Source of the DNA: Otis tarda
Taxonomy: Eukaryota > Chordata > Aves > Otidiformes > Otididae
Length of the DNA: 64,000 bases
Direction of reading: 5' to 3'
NCBI GenBank assembly: GCA_026413225.1
Contig: CM048554.1
Location: forward strand, 12,499,463 to 12,563,462
The position numbers and the translations under genes were made by a program. This document shows positions 34,501 through 49,500 of this stretch, in pieces. The notes under the pieces are model-generated. The model had not been told where the DNA came from. It saw only the letters and a program-made list of their open reading frames with translations, and ran no database searches. Every line of letters starts with the position of its first letter. The stretch's first letter is position 1.

Positions 34501-37500
34501 AATAATATGACCATAGCATTGTTTTGGTCACTTGCTTTAAAAGGCTTTAATGTGTTGCTTGCTAGAGGAATAGCAGTTTTAGCAGTAGAACCTCATTATT
34601 TTTTTGATTGTGTTTTTAAAAACTGGAACTATGATCTTTCTGCCCCAATATAGGTTCATATCTTATGGTAAAAAAAAAAACCTTTTAAAAAAGGCTCGTT
34701 CTGTAGTTTTTGTTAAAACTGAATTACTGAAATGTGATGACTTATTAACTGTGAGCACTTACTGAAGTCGAATTATACTTTTCAAAACAAAAATGCCTTC
34801 CAAAATTCTTCCCTGTTTATAAGTACTTGAGAACTGAAAAGTTCAATGATGCAGAACTGACTTATCATGGGTAGCTGTTAGTGAAGTTGAACTGTAGTTG
34901 TAACATGAATCTTTGAGTGTGATGGGTGAAATTCATCATTTCCATTTCCATTTCAAGTCTGTAGGATGGTTAACATTGTAATTACAGTAGTTATAGAAGC
35001 CCAAGCAATGCTGCATGTTTAAAGCTATCATGCCAGCTAACCTAAAATACTTCTGGCACAGAATGATCCCATGTTGTTAATTTACAAACTTCCTTTTCCA
35101 TTTTTTCCCTGTAGCAACTTTGAAGTCCATGGTCTTTGTGAAAAAAAAACTGCTTTTCTTGTGTAATTTTTTTTAATACTAAGTTTGGGGCTGAAACAGC
35201 ATGTTTTGACGATTAATAAATTACATTAAATTGACAGATTGAATCTGTAAGGGGAGAGACCATTTGGACAGAGAAATCTCACTGTGACTGGGAAGCCCCT
35301 AGAGTGACCCAGATGCACACATACCTGGTCTGCCTATGTCCCTACCTGCTGTACATCTCCTCTGGGTTTGTTCACACCCTAGTATATGGACCTTTTCCTA
35401 CTCTTCCCTTTCATTTTTCTGCTTTAGTCCTTTTGTGTATGTACATACACATAACTGGCTAGGGAGCCGTGCCCAGCGGGTAGTAGTTAATGGAGTCAAG
35501 TCCAGCTGGCAGCCTGTTACAAGTGGTGTCCCCCAGGGGTTGGTACTTGGGCCCATCTTGTTCAATATCTTTATTGATGACCCAGACGAGGGAATTGAGT
35601 GTACCCTCAGTAAGTTTGCAGATGACACCAAGTTGGGTGGCGGTGTTGATCTGCCTGAGGGTAGGGAGGCCCTTCAGAGGGATCTGGATAGGCTGGATTG
35701 CTGGGCTGAGCTGAATGGGATGAGGTTCAACAAGGCCAAGTGTCGGGTCCTGCACTTTGGCCACAATAACCCCATGCAGCGCTATAGGCTCGGAGCTGAG
35801 TGGCTGGAGGACTGTGAAGAGGAAAGGGACCTGGGGGTGTTGGTTGATGCTCAGCTGAACATGAGCCGACAGTGTGCCCAGGTGGCCAAGAGGGCCAACG
35901 GCATCCTGGCCTGCATTAGAAATAGTGTGGGCAGCAGGAGCAGGGAGGTAATCATCCCCCTGTATTCAGCACTGGTGAGGCCGCACCTCGAGTATTGTGT
36001 TCAGTTTTGGGCCCCTCACTACAAGAAAGACATTGAAGCCCTGGAACGTGTCCAGAGAAGGGCAACAAAGCTGGTGAGGGGTCTGGAGCACAAGTCTTAT
36101 GAGGAGCGGCTGAGAGAGTTGGGATTGTTTAGTCTGGAGAAGAGGAGGCTCAGGGGAGACCTCATTGCACTCTATAGCTTCCTGAAGGCAGGTTGTGATG
36201 AACAGGGTTTTGGCCTCTTCTTCCAGGCAACAAGCAGGACCCGAGGAAATGGCCACAAGTTGTACCAAAGGAGGTTTAGATTGGACGTGAGGAAAAACTT
36301 TTTCTCTCAAAGAGTGGTCAGGCACTGGAATGGCCTGCCCAGGGAGGTGGTGGAGTCGCCGTCCCTGGCAGTGTTCAAAAGGCGGCTTGATGAGAAGCTA
36401 CAAGATATGGTTTAGTAGCTGTGGCAGCAATGGTAGTGGGAAGACGGTTGGACTAGATGATCTTATAGGTCCCATCCAACCATGTGATTCTATGATTCTA
36501 TGATTCTATGTGCAAGCACGAGTACGTACTTTTATGTCCATACATACATGCAGGCAATTTCTCTTCTCTCCAGTGCCACATATTCATGCATACCTAAGGA
36601 GACTGAGGGAAAACCTTACTGCTGACTGCAACTACCTTATCAGAGGATGCACAGAAGATGGGACTAGACTCTTCTAAGAGATGCATTGTGATAGGCTGAG
36701 AGGCAACAGACACAAGATGGAACACAAGAAATTGCAGTTAGATATTAGGAATTTTTTTCTTGCCATAAGGGTGGTTAAATAGGTTGCCCAGGGCGGTTCT
36801 GGGAATCTCCGTCCTTGGAGGTCTTCAAGACTTGACTGGACACGGCCCTGAGCAACCTGATCTAATTAAAGAAGAGTGGACTAGAGGTCCACTTCTGAAG
36901 GACTCTTCTAACACAAATTGTTATTTTAGTGATTCTCGTGTACTGCATACAGAACTAGAGGTAGGGTGTGAGTGGATGGATGCAGTTGATCAGTATGTGT
37001 TAAGTGTGTGAGTCTGTACCCAGAATGTTTGGAGAAATGGTTGCATGAAAAGTCTGGCAGCAAGCTGAACATTTCCCACTACAACTGGACATGAAACTCC
37101 ATTGATTAAATGGATTGTCTGTTTTAGGATAAATTGTTTATAGAACTTTTGTGCAATTACATTTGTTTGTGTGATGATATACATAATGTATTATAGTCCC
37201 AGATTTCTATAGAAAAGGAGACGCCCAGTCTGAGTAGACTGAGAGCTGTTCGTGAACGAGCATGTGGGTATCTTGGCCTGAACAGACCACTGCGATGAAA
37301 AACCAGCACTAGCCAGAAAGTGCTGTTACTGTGATTGCACAAGCACACTGCATGTACATAAAAAGGCATTAGCATCGTGCACTCAGATACCATGGGACGT
37401 GTTTGCCCTGGTACCTGAGCCTTGAGTGCAGTGCGTTATGGACACCGTGCTCTATGTAAACCGGGTAGTGGGAGCAGTTTGGCTGTAGAAACTTTATAGT

Positions 37501-40500
37501 GCAATTAAATATGCTGGTTTTTCACATGGTTTTTGCAGCCCTTGCTGAGCTTCAGGTTGCTGTAACAACAGTGCCACTGGTGCTTAGCTGTCTTTTTCTG
37601 TAGCTGAGCACTTTCATGACTGCAGTGTACAGCTTATTTTGGGAAAAATACAGTGAGGTTTGTTGCAGTAGTTTAGAGTACACAGACAGGGCTTCTGATG
37701 TGGAGTTCTTGATTTATAATTTACTTCCTATTTAATCATGCCTAGAAATACTATGGCAGAGAGGCTTAAAGGAACATTCAGGCCAAGTTTATTAATGATA
37801 CTGAAATAGCTAAGTGATTTACCTTTCAGCTTAAACATCTGAAAAGTGGGATACTATTTATCTGCTTTGAAATCCTATATTTATGTCATTACTTATCAGT
37901 AATACACATGCTTCAATATTGTTTTCTTTCTTCCTTCTTATATATTGTGTAGGTCCTAATGTAATTGAAACTTCTGTAGCAAGAACTGACTTAAATAACA
38001 GCATAAAGGTAAGAATTAATAAATATTGTTGGATTACATGAATGGCTTTATTTGGTGTCAGTAATGTTAAACATTCCTCTCCTTCCCCCATATGATTTAA
38101 TTTTTTACTGGAAAACTTGTTGGACACATGGTGCTTTCCAGTTTGAAATTGAATGTGCAGTGTTGTTTCTAGTCTCTTACTTTCGTGAGCAGGTAAGGTG
38201 AAGAATTCTATGATGTTTCTGAGAAAGTCACACCTGAGTGTTGATAGGATTCCCTGGTGAGTTTGTGTAGGAGATTCTTGTAGGGGGTCCAGAAATAGAA
38301 ATTAAGACCGTAAACTGAAAACCAATGCTCTCAGTGGCAAGTAATGATAAACCTCTTGTGATCTTCTTTTCTACCAGCTGGGAAGCCATATTTCTTTTTC
38401 TTGTTAACTATTCACTGTCACGTGAATCAAGTGATCTGGCTTTCTAACATGAACCTTCACATTAATTTTTTTTGAAAGCTTTCATATTTTGTTTTTCAGT
38501 TTTTGCATTTTTATTTCTGTCTATTTCTTTGCTGTCAACCTGATATCTAAAGTAACTTTTGTGAAAGTGCTAAAAAGGTTTTGTTGTTTAATTTTCAAAT
38601 TTTTTTTAAGAAATTTTCTTTAAATACACTGGAACATTTATTTTTGGCTTTTATCTATTAGTCACCTATATATGTTTGGTACTGTATTATAGGTAATTTT
38701 TTTTAAAAAAAAAAAAACAGTCTTTTTTATCAAATAAGAAAAGTCTTTCTTGCGCATAGGTTTTATCTGTTAATGATGTCTTCCATGCTTTTGAAATGAA
38801 TGTAGGATTTTTAGGAAACATAGTGGAAAAATAGTTGTTGTTTTCATCATTATAGCTGAAGAGGTTTAAAACTGTGTAGCAGATGAGGGGTCACAAACTT
38901 GACTTTTGATGTAAAGTACTAGAACGGACTTTTTATTTTCAGACTAGGTCTTAGGATTTTGTTTTTCGTATCTGAATTTTTCTTGTTTTATTGCTACTGC
39001 TTTTATGTGCTTTAAGTAGTTATACCTTTCCTTCCCTCAGTGGTGTGCAAAATATGTGTGCTGTTTAAGCTGCTTCTCTGGAAGATTTCTGTTTGAGCTG
39101 CTTATCATACTGTCCACACTGTAGCACATATTAAATCTCTTCCCACAAATATTGTCACAAACATAATTAATATGCTTGTCATCATTGTAACTACAGATAT
39201 ATCATGTAACAGAGCAATAGCTGGTGCTAACCTTGTGGATTTTTTCACAGCTGAAGCCATTTAATTTAAGTTCACCACCACTGTCTACTTACAATCAGCA
39301 GCTGTGGCTGACCTGCGTAGTTGAGTTGGATCAGCACGATGGTGAGAATCTTACCTAATTCTCAGGAAACTGCTGTAGCAACCTCTATATTGTATATTAT
39401 ATCTTTAATTTCATCTGTCATATACCTGATCCTGTTACTTTCTGGCTATGGGTGGTGGGTTTTTCCTCTGACACAGTTCCTCCCCTTCCATGCTGTGTCT
39501 CCAATAAAGACACGGACAGCACTGATCTTGAGAACAGGAAGCAACAGGTGTATGGGACAAGTTGTTTGTTATTTCTGTGAAAGCAGCAGTATCTAGAGAT
39601 TCTGTATCTCGAGATTCTGTATCTCTCTTCCGTCATTTTGTGGGGAATTAGATGTGTACATTGTAATGATACTGTTTTTTCAATAAAACTTCCATGTAAA
39701 TATGTGAGAAATGCTTTTTTAGTAGTAGTGTTAATCTGCCAAGATTCAGTACAGGGCATTTGTGACTTATTGCCTGAGTATATAAATAAAAAGTTTAGTG
39801 TTTTTTTTATTAATGTACTGAACCCCTACTCCAGTAAAGTATAACTGAATAACTTTGAGTAATCGTTGGATATGTGTTTTAAACTCTATTTGGAAGTCGA
39901 CTTGAGATTTCATTTCTGCATGTATCTCAGTGTTCTCTCTTTTAATTACAGTATCCCTCAAAAAGAATGTTTCTATGACAGTCAAAGTACTTGGAGTGGT
40001 GAAGGATGGAAGCACACCGTATGTTAATAACCAAGTTCACAATCGAATGAGATTACTCAGTTGTGCACAAGTATGTGCCTGCTTAAAGAAAACTCTGATG
40101 CAGTACATTTTCTTTCAGTCTATTTGTGTACATGTTACATTACATTGCAAATGAGAATATATCTTGTTAAGCACGTCTCAGGAAAGACTCTGGAGGATAG
40201 TTTCATTTATAATTGCAACTTAGCTAGTAATGCTGAGCAAGATACCCACCTATCTCTGTTTTTCTTTTTCATTCTATGACTTGTGTCTATCACCCCTTAA
40301 AGACCCCTCTTTCTTGTTAGAGTAACTCTCTGCCAGCAAAGCAGTGTGTGCTGCTTAGTCTCCTAAACAGATGTAGCAGCACTGAAGACAGGAATGTTAT
40401 ACTAGAAGACTGGATATAGGACTCCAGAGGAGAGAAAAGTTCTCCCCCAACACCTAGCAGAGAGTCTGGCTGAAATCAGCTGGCATCTGTGACCAAATTT

Positions 40501-43500
40501 CTTGCCACCTGTGAAGAAATGTTTAAGTTTTTGAGTTTCTACTCTAATTTTCACTGAAATTTTTAAGCTTAGAGATATCCAAAACAGCTTCTCCAGATGC
40601 AAGTCCTTTAGGAAGGGCATAGCTGAAGTTTCTTGTGATAAGCATATACAGTAGATAAAATGTTTTCTTTTTATATATATACATATATATATATGAATCC
40701 TGCAGAAATTAACGAACAGTGTTCCATTAGATCTAATTGCACATGGCCAAGAGAGCAATATGCTTGGGTTTTCTTTTTCCTCCTGTTAACTTTCAGAAAT
40801 GAGTTAGTACAAGATAGCCCCATCTCACAAGCCGATGACCTCGAGCTTGTCTGACAGAGTTATCTGGAGTTATGCTGATGCTGCAAGCAGTTGGTTTCGT
40901 CAGCTTAAGTTGAAAGCTAGCCTTGTTGATCCTGCTGACTGACTTTATCGGTTTCTTCTGCTTTGTCTGGTATCTTTCAAGAAATTCTCTATCTCTGGGT
41001 CTTCTTTGAGTCTTATTCTGACTGATCAAGATTGGTAAGGCATATAATAAATAACATCAATATATAAGCATTTAGAAATAAATTCTCCAACCTGTATTAA
41101 CAGTGCATTTTCTGGAATAAACTGAAGGCTTTTATGTACTGTTCTTCACTGTATATGTTCACAGAAATGCAGTGAAATCATTGTTGCTCACCTTGGCTAC
41201 CTGAACTACACTCAATACAACATATTTGTTAGCTTTGGAGATCTAAATAAGTTAACATACACCATCCAGAATATTACTTTCACAGTAAGTATAAAGTTTT
41301 ATGCTAGCAAAAGAAATCTCTTTAATTACTAATGCTGTAGAAGACTGCTTTAACTGTAATTAAAAAGTTGTCTCACTTTTTAATACACGTAAAATGCATC
41401 ATAATTAATTTTTCTGTCACTACTAAAGTCAGAACTGTTATAGCATTTGCTGTTGATAAAGACCAACTTTTTCAACTCTGAAAGGAAAAATTTTTCTTTC
41501 AGAACTACTAATGCTGTTTTCTGCAACAGGTAATTTTAGTCTAATTCCAGGGAGATATTTTTTAACAGTATGCAAGCTAGACTAAAACATCCAGTTTTCT
41601 GGATTTGCTTATAGACACGTTGATTCTCTAAAGCATGGTATCTTTTTCGGCCTTTCCAGTAGGTGTACCTGAATTAGCAAAATTTTTCCAGAGTTTACAA
41701 AAGCGCGGTCTAGAAAGATTTAACAAACTGAAAGAAAAATGAAGATTTTTTTATTTTATTTTTTTTTTTACTGTGCTTATGAGGAAGGGAAAAATGTTTA
41801 TTCAGCTAAAATAAGAAGGCTAATAAAATAATTCACTAAATTAATCCCTCGTGAAATAATTATCTCAGTTCATAGCTCTGAAGATAGCTTATAAAACAGC
41901 TACATCACCAGTGTGTGCTGATTGGCTCCAGAAATAAATTTAGAAAGATTTGCATTGGGAGAAATGGAACTAAACCAAATGTATAATACAAGTTACTATG
42001 GTATATTCCACCTGTATGCAACATTTGGTATGTCAGAGCAGGTAGCAAGCAAAAATCTTGCTGCAAAGCAAAAGTGGTTTTATATACTAAATGAACTTCT
42101 TGAATATTAGTATTTGTATATTCTAATACATAAAGCACATAATTTAAAATAAGGTCTAAGGGAAGAAACCCAGCAAATTCACGATCCCTTTGTTTAGTTA
42201 CAGGTTTCAAGCAGGACAAAGTGTTGGAGGATACATAGTTGTACAGTTTATCATCTTGCTTTGCAGGCTGCTGACTTGTGTGCAAAACCAAAAAAAAAAA
42301 CCCCAAACCCAAAGCCCTGCTCTCCCACAGCAACTCAAATTATCAATTTATTTCTTATTACAATGGTTCATGGTGGTCTCAGTTGAAATCATAGATTGCC
42401 TTTTGTATAATGGGATTCTCTACATATGATTTTCATTCTACATGTACACTTTAAAAAGACAAAACAGAGGTTGATAAATTTAATTCATTGAAAGGTAAAG
42501 CTTCTTGTTCAGATGGGCAGAGCATGTATTGCTCCAGGGAGTTTACATTTCAAAAGTGGCTTTGAAAGAGAAGCATGCCAGGTATGAGGTAAATTGTCAA
42601 CAGAGCAGAGTTTATGCAAACTGACATGTTATAATTAATATTTGTGCCCTTATGCTAATTAGAGGAGAAGAAGGAGCTTTTTCTCCTTAACCTATGAAAA
42701 AAGAAGATCTTTATTTCTTCTTCATTTATTCTTCCCTTACTTGATTTTCTTTTTTCCATTTCTGAAACAAGAGAATAAGCTGTAAGAAAACAAACCCATT
42801 ACAGGAAGCATGACTGTACCTTATAAACCTTATAAAGTCAATTTATGCATTTGACCTTGGTAATAAAGAACAACATACTGGATTTACTTAATTATTAGCA
42901 TTCAAACTTTGAATGAAAGTGCAATATAAATCTATGAAGAATATCCTTTTTGTCCTGAGAAGTGCTTTAATGTGACAGCACACTGAGTATGTTACAATGT
43001 GGCAGAGTGAAAAAGAAGCAAGGATATTAGGCTGCTTTGGTTATCTTTTCAACGGATAGTGTTATGGGTATGAATTTATCTTCATCTTTCCATGGTGACA
43101 TGGTGAAATTTGGTTATAAATTTACACTTTTGAAAGCCAGAGAGCTTTTCCGTATCTGCAGAAAATGCTAATTATTTTTGTCATATGTACTCTGTCAAAA
43201 CATTGTTTATCGGGCTGTTTTTCTTCTTTTTTCTTGTAGTGGAAAACCTACAATCCAACTTTTTCACAAGTGGAAATATGGTTCCGATTTGTCTTTGTAG
43301 TTCTTACTTTTATGGTCACGGTAAGATTTTGTTTCAGTTTTCCTGGAGTACACTGTGTAGGCAGCTGATAACACTGCTCTGTAATGCTGTATTTAGTAAC
43401 TTAACCCCAGGTAGCAGAGATGAGATTTCACTGAGTGGGTGTAAAAAATGTTCCTAAAATACTTACGTAATTGCTGCTTTTATGTTCTTAGAAGTGGTTT

Positions 43501-46500
43501 GAAGGCACATTAAGAAAATAGGGTAAATGGGGAAACTTAAACAAAGGAAATTGTGGTTAGATGCTAGGAAAAAAAAAATTTTTTGCAGGGCAGGTAGGCT
43601 CAGATATTGGAATAGGATGCCCAAAGTGTGGAGACTCTATCTCTGAAAATGAGCAAAACTTAGTTGAATATTACCTTTATCTAACTTTAAAGCCACCACT
43701 GCCTTGAGTGTGAGAATGGGCTAGATGACCTCCAGAGGTCTCTTACAACCTAAATTATGCTACAGTTTAGATTATCTCTCCCCTCCAACTTGGTTTGGAC
43801 CCTGGAAAAGAAGTGTTTGGAAAAAAAATCTGCCATAAAATCTAAAATGCAGAATTTTCAGAGTAAGGACACTAAAGCACTGAACACTTGCATAGCATTT
43901 TTCGCACAGAGATGATGTCACTCAGCAGGTAACTGTGAATGTGATATGGAGTCTGTTTTTTTAAAACGTGAGTTTAAGTGGAAGCTGTTGGTAGTGCGTG
44001 ACCAGTAATTAGGCAACATTTTTTCATACATTGTTGATTTACGAGGTGCTAGCTGGTTTCCTTCTCAGTTTGCTTGAGAGATTAAGTAACTTGCATTGGG
44101 GCAAGCCGGCAAACCTGAAGCAGAAGTAGAAGCTAGGAGATATGGCTACAATGTTTTACAATGTTCTAAATGGCAAAGACCTCATGAAGTAGCCTTTGCA
44201 ACGTGCTGTGTTCTCTCTTTACTCTGGTAAAACCATTAAGACTGTGTTCCTTTCTTACAAATTGTTGTTGTTTTATAGTGTCTGTTTGCACATTCTCTGC
44301 GGAAATTCTCCATGAGGGACTGGGGTATTGAACAGAAATGGATGTCTATCCTCCTTCCCCTTCTGCTACTTTACAATGGTACTTGTACCCTGGAATTTTT
44401 AGGAAAGCAACTTTAGGGGGGGGCGGGGGGAAGAGAGAGAAGGCAATTTCATCCTGAACTTACAAGCAGTTGTTTATAAGGCTTCAGAAAACTAATTTAA
44501 AAAACAAACAAACAACTATTTTTTTTAAGTGTATTGAATTCAAGGGCATAATGAGTAGGAGGATTTCATTCTTCTCAGTCATGTGTATGTCAACTGTTTG
44601 TTTAAAGCTCTGATTGGAATAGGTGACTGCAACCATACTGAACCTTTCATATAGCGACATGTAATTGCAATTTCTGTGTTTGTCTGCTAAGTCTTACGTC
44701 TTCTTTTTTCAGATCTTCATGCTTTAGTTAAAGATTTAGGCTACTTCTAATCTAGTAAACCACATCAAATTCTAGCACACTCTATCAGTACCAAAACAAT
44801 ATTTGCCTTTCAGTCATTCTTTGATAGTTTTTTAGGTCACCACCAAGAACAGTGGTTTAGTAGAAAGTGTAACGAAACCTGAAATCTTCTGGAATTGCTG
44901 ACAACCTTTTCAGATTATTTCTACCGCAGAGAGGATTGCTGCTGGAAGCACCATTTTCTTTGTAAATTACTTTAAGATACAGCAAACTTCAATTTAATTT
45001 ACTGGTACAATTTGAAAAATCTAGGGTTTTTTGTTCCTCTAAAGATACATTCTGCTTACTTTTCATAATGGAAAAGACTGTGCTTTTACCCCTCTGTTTA
45101 ACTATTTTTTCTTATTTTGTTATAGATCCATTTTTCCCCCTTTCTTTTCTGGTGAACAGCTGGTTTCCTGGAATGCTGGATGATCTATTCCAGTCACTGT
45201 TTCTGTGTGCATTGCTGTTGTTCTGGCTTTGTGTCTACCATGGTATAAGAGTACAGGTAAGGGTGCAACATTGCTACTTACTAAGAAGGCACTACTTGCT
45301 TTTTCAGCTCTCTCAAAAGGCAACAAATGAAAACCAAATGAGACCAAGTTTTTAAAAGACATTAATTTTATTCTTAAAGTACGAAGTGATACATGAAGCT
45401 TCAGAGTTGAAATTATTTGTGGTAAAGTAGACTGTCTTGAGGCTACCTCATGCCTAGATAAGAGATGCCTAGACAGTCCACATGAAACTATTGCAAGATA
45501 GTCTTCAGAATCATGATGCCATTATGCTTTGTTCTTGCTGGAAGGGTCTTGTTGTTGTGTATGGTGGTTGATTGTTTTTTAAACCACTTTAAAATACTGC
45601 TTAAGATAAATATGAATTCCGGAGCATAGTTTCAGTGTCAGTAAAATATGTGGGACCTTATAAATAGGGTGCTCCAAATCTACTGCATCTTATTAACATG
45701 AATGATTTTACAAATGTATGTCTTCTGTAATCATCTGTGAAGGTTAAAAATACAGAAGGCGAGTCTCTTAATCTAGTTCATGTTGAACAAAACAATGATG
45801 ATCGTTATTTTATTCTGTCAAGAATGAATGAAATCTCAAATGTGGGTTCACTCCTTCACCACATTATTGTTTTCTCAACAGGGGGAAAGGAAGTGCTTAA
45901 CTTTCTATCTGCCCAAATTCTTTATTGTTGGACTACTGTGGCTGGCCTCTGTTACATTGGGAATATGGCAAACGTAAGTAATTAAAAATTTAGTGCAAAA
46001 GTAATGAGCTGAGAGTGTTCAAGAATGAGAAGATTGTTTATAGTTAGTGGTGTCTGTTTCTTAATGGTCTGATTGTGATATAGGAATGGAATACAAATTC
46101 TTACATCTTTCTATTTTGCGAATTGTGTCTGATTTGAAAACAGAATTTCCCATGGATGGTCTAATAGTACATAATTGTATAAATCAGAGTGAGATCTAGA
46201 AATCACTACTTTGACAATATATTATGGCTCCCTACAATACTCCTCCTAGCACTATGTCCCGATTAGCTTTTAGTATTTGAAGGAACAGGTTTTTTCTGTA
46301 GTTAACTGTTACATAGCTTGACCAAACTGTCTCAACTTTAGATTTAGATTGGACATAAGGAAGAAATTTTTTACAATGATGGTGGTGAAACATTGGAACA
46401 GGTTGCCCAGAGAGGTGGTGGATGCCCCATCCCTGGAAACATTTAAGGTCATACTGGAGGATGGGGCTTGCAGCAACATGATGACATTGAAGATGTCCCT

Positions 46501-49500
46501 GCTCCTTGCAGGGAAGTTGGACTAGATGGCCTTTAAAGGTCCCTTCCAACCCAAACCATTCTATGATGTAATGTAAATTGTCATGACTCCATTGGAATCA
46601 ATTGCATTGCACCAATTTATACAGCCAAAACCTTTAGTTATAAACTCTTTGTTAGTAGGTTTCTTGGTCAGTATGGCTTTTTGACTTTGTCTTTTGTAAT
46701 GGTGTTAAGTACCACTTTTTCATTTTGAATCTTTTCTAGTGTTAATGAAGTACATGATCCTACGTATCAATACAGGGTTGACACAGGTAATCTCCAGGTA
46801 AGTCAGAAATGTTTTCTTGCTATTAAATTGTCAGGTGCAGTTAGGAAATACAAGGAGTGGGGGTTTGTTCTTCTACTAAAATCTGTAACACAATTTAGGA
46901 AATAGCAAATGCTGGTCAGATGGTCTTATTCTGACTAGGGTACTTTTAATTTTGCTTTAGATCATGCACAGGCTATATTGAGCTCTATCCCAATTAGAAG
47001 AGTAAAGTGTCTTGCAAATCTGAAGACTCAACACCGCAAGTTTAGTCACAGACTCATGAGTGTTGGGATTGAAAGAATATTTTTTAAGCCTCTTTTTAAA
47101 TCAGATCCTGACAACATCCTCTGTCCTAGTAAATGTCAGACTTTCTTGTGGAAAAGGAAGATCTGATTTATATTGGTCCTTGTGTTGTTCTCAGGAACTG
47201 TGTTTTTAGACAATCGTTGAGATTCAGCTCACTGTGAACTCAGTGAACAAAATGATGACTTCTATTAAACATCCTTTCTTTATATTCCCCCAAAACCTGC
47301 CTTGATGTATAGCCATCCTCATTTTGTACTTCCCTTCACGAGCTTACTTTCCCTGAGTAAATGGACCATTCTGTGTTGTGCTTTGGGAAATAATGGTTTC
47401 TACTGAGGGAAGAAGAAATAGACCAAATCTGATTAAATAATAAAACCTAGCACTCTTTTTGTAGGGAATGAAAATCTTCTTCCTTGTGGTGGCAACCACA
47501 TACATTCTCTACCTTTTGTTCCTGATAGTGAGGGCATGCTCAGAACTTCGTAACATGCCTTATGTTGGTAAGGAATTTTTCTTTTGATTCTTCCCCAAAC
47601 AGGCATTTGGGGGTAAAAATTTGCTAATAACAACTTTTCTCAATCTTTTCCAGATCTCAGGTTAAAATTCTTGACTGCATTAACCTTTGTAGTGCTTGTC
47701 ATTAGGTAAGGCTTTTCAAAGTACATTCTCAGTACTGCACCTTTTATAAACTTTTTTTCAGGGCTTTGAATACATTTTGTTGATAATAAAATTGTCAATG
47801 AAACTGAGGAATATCTTTTGATATGATTGTTATGGCAAGCATTTCTTAATTTTTTAACCCTTCTTGAGGCTTTTAAAGCTATTTTTATATTATTTTCATT
47901 ACCACAGCAATACACTGCAAGATTTAGAGGTTCACTTAGCAGGGATGTTTTCTGTACTGCTGAGTGGTCTCCAGTGCACCATTCACCTCTGGGAGCTTTG
48001 TAAGCTTCACTTAGTCAAAGCAAAAGTTTAGAATTAGTTTCTTAGATTATTGTTAATATCTGTCTCCCACACTCCAATCAGTTATTTCAAATTGCAATAC
48101 AAGTTGACTCTTGTATTGTCTGTAGCGGATGAAATCTGAGGGAAATAGACCATGGGGTTGTTGTTGTTGTTTTCCAGCTTTACTCAGTTGGCTGCTGACT
48201 TGTAATCACAAAAGAATCATTATTAATTTGGAACTATGAAAGCAAATGTGTCTTAAAATAAATGGCCAGCATGTTAATGTAATTATTTTCTCATCTACTT
48301 TTCTATCAAGCTACGATTTCAATTTTGCAGTTTAAAGACACAGTACACCTACATGCTTTGACTTTTTTCCGCAGCATTGTTATACTCTACCTACGCTTTG
48401 GAGCACAAGTTCTGCAGGACAACTTTGTTGCTGAGCTGTCAACTCATTATCAGAATTATATCCTTGTGTTGTGATACTGCTCAAGTAGGAATGTTTATCT
48501 GTTTTCATGCAGAAGGTACCTAAAAATGATGTACCTCATGACTGAGACCTTTGACTTCTAGGTGGGCTTTTGAAGTACGGTTTGTTTTGATTGAGGTTTC
48601 ATGTCAGCATTTTGCAATGGCTGTTTGTAAGGATTATGAGCTGAGCCAGTTTCAGCCTAATTTGTTTACATCACGTAAATCACAACTGCATTTGATACTT
48701 TTCCAAAGGAACAAAGGCCTAGATATGCATGTATTAATTTTAACAATTTATTGTGACAAATTTGGCTATATTTGCTGCATGAATTCAGTTTGCTCTATAC
48801 CTATCAGTTGGCATGGGGCGTACCAAAATATTTGAGAAATTAATAGTTTAGAAGTCACTGAAAATGTGTGGCCATTCATGCTTTCAGACTTTAGAAAGGT
48901 AATGATTTTTTCCATTGAAACAGCTTCTGTGTGGTTTGGGTCTTGTTTCCAAAGTTAATATGAATGGAGCTATATTGAGCAATATCCTTGACACTTACTA
49001 CCAGCAGAATTCTTATCGTTTTATGGTTTATTGAACTTCTATCTCTACACATTAGCCTTCGTGTATTCCCCCTCAAAGAATGCACTATATGGTAAGTGTA
49101 CGCAATTGTCTGTCCAATTTAGATGCCAAGAGCTGGCATATTAGCAGATACTGTGTAAAGTCTTCGTATTTCGCTTGTCTCGTTACTTTTTCAATTTGCT
49201 TTGAGTTAACATGAGCAGAAGCTGCACTGCTCCTGAGCAAATTAGTACTGGCAGTAGGAAGGAACCCATAAAATGTATACAACTGATTAGCTAGCCTTGA
49301 ATTCTTATGCACTTAGATCAAGCTTGTAGTCAATATGATGTTTGCATAGAGTGCCCTAACTTTTGCCCTGACTCACAGAAAAATCTTTAAGGAGCAACAA
49401 TACTTCATTTGTACTTTATTTTACCAATAAGGTTAATACATTGGCATGCTGGCAAACTGGACTCTGAAATAGGTAACATGCTGTTGGAAAAGTAGGAGTG

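Noticed and set aside
48458-48475. TMEM181 C terminus ending at the stop just after 48,457
   Set aside because: The following bases are a U12 donor, and the remaining conserved exons continue at 49,002.
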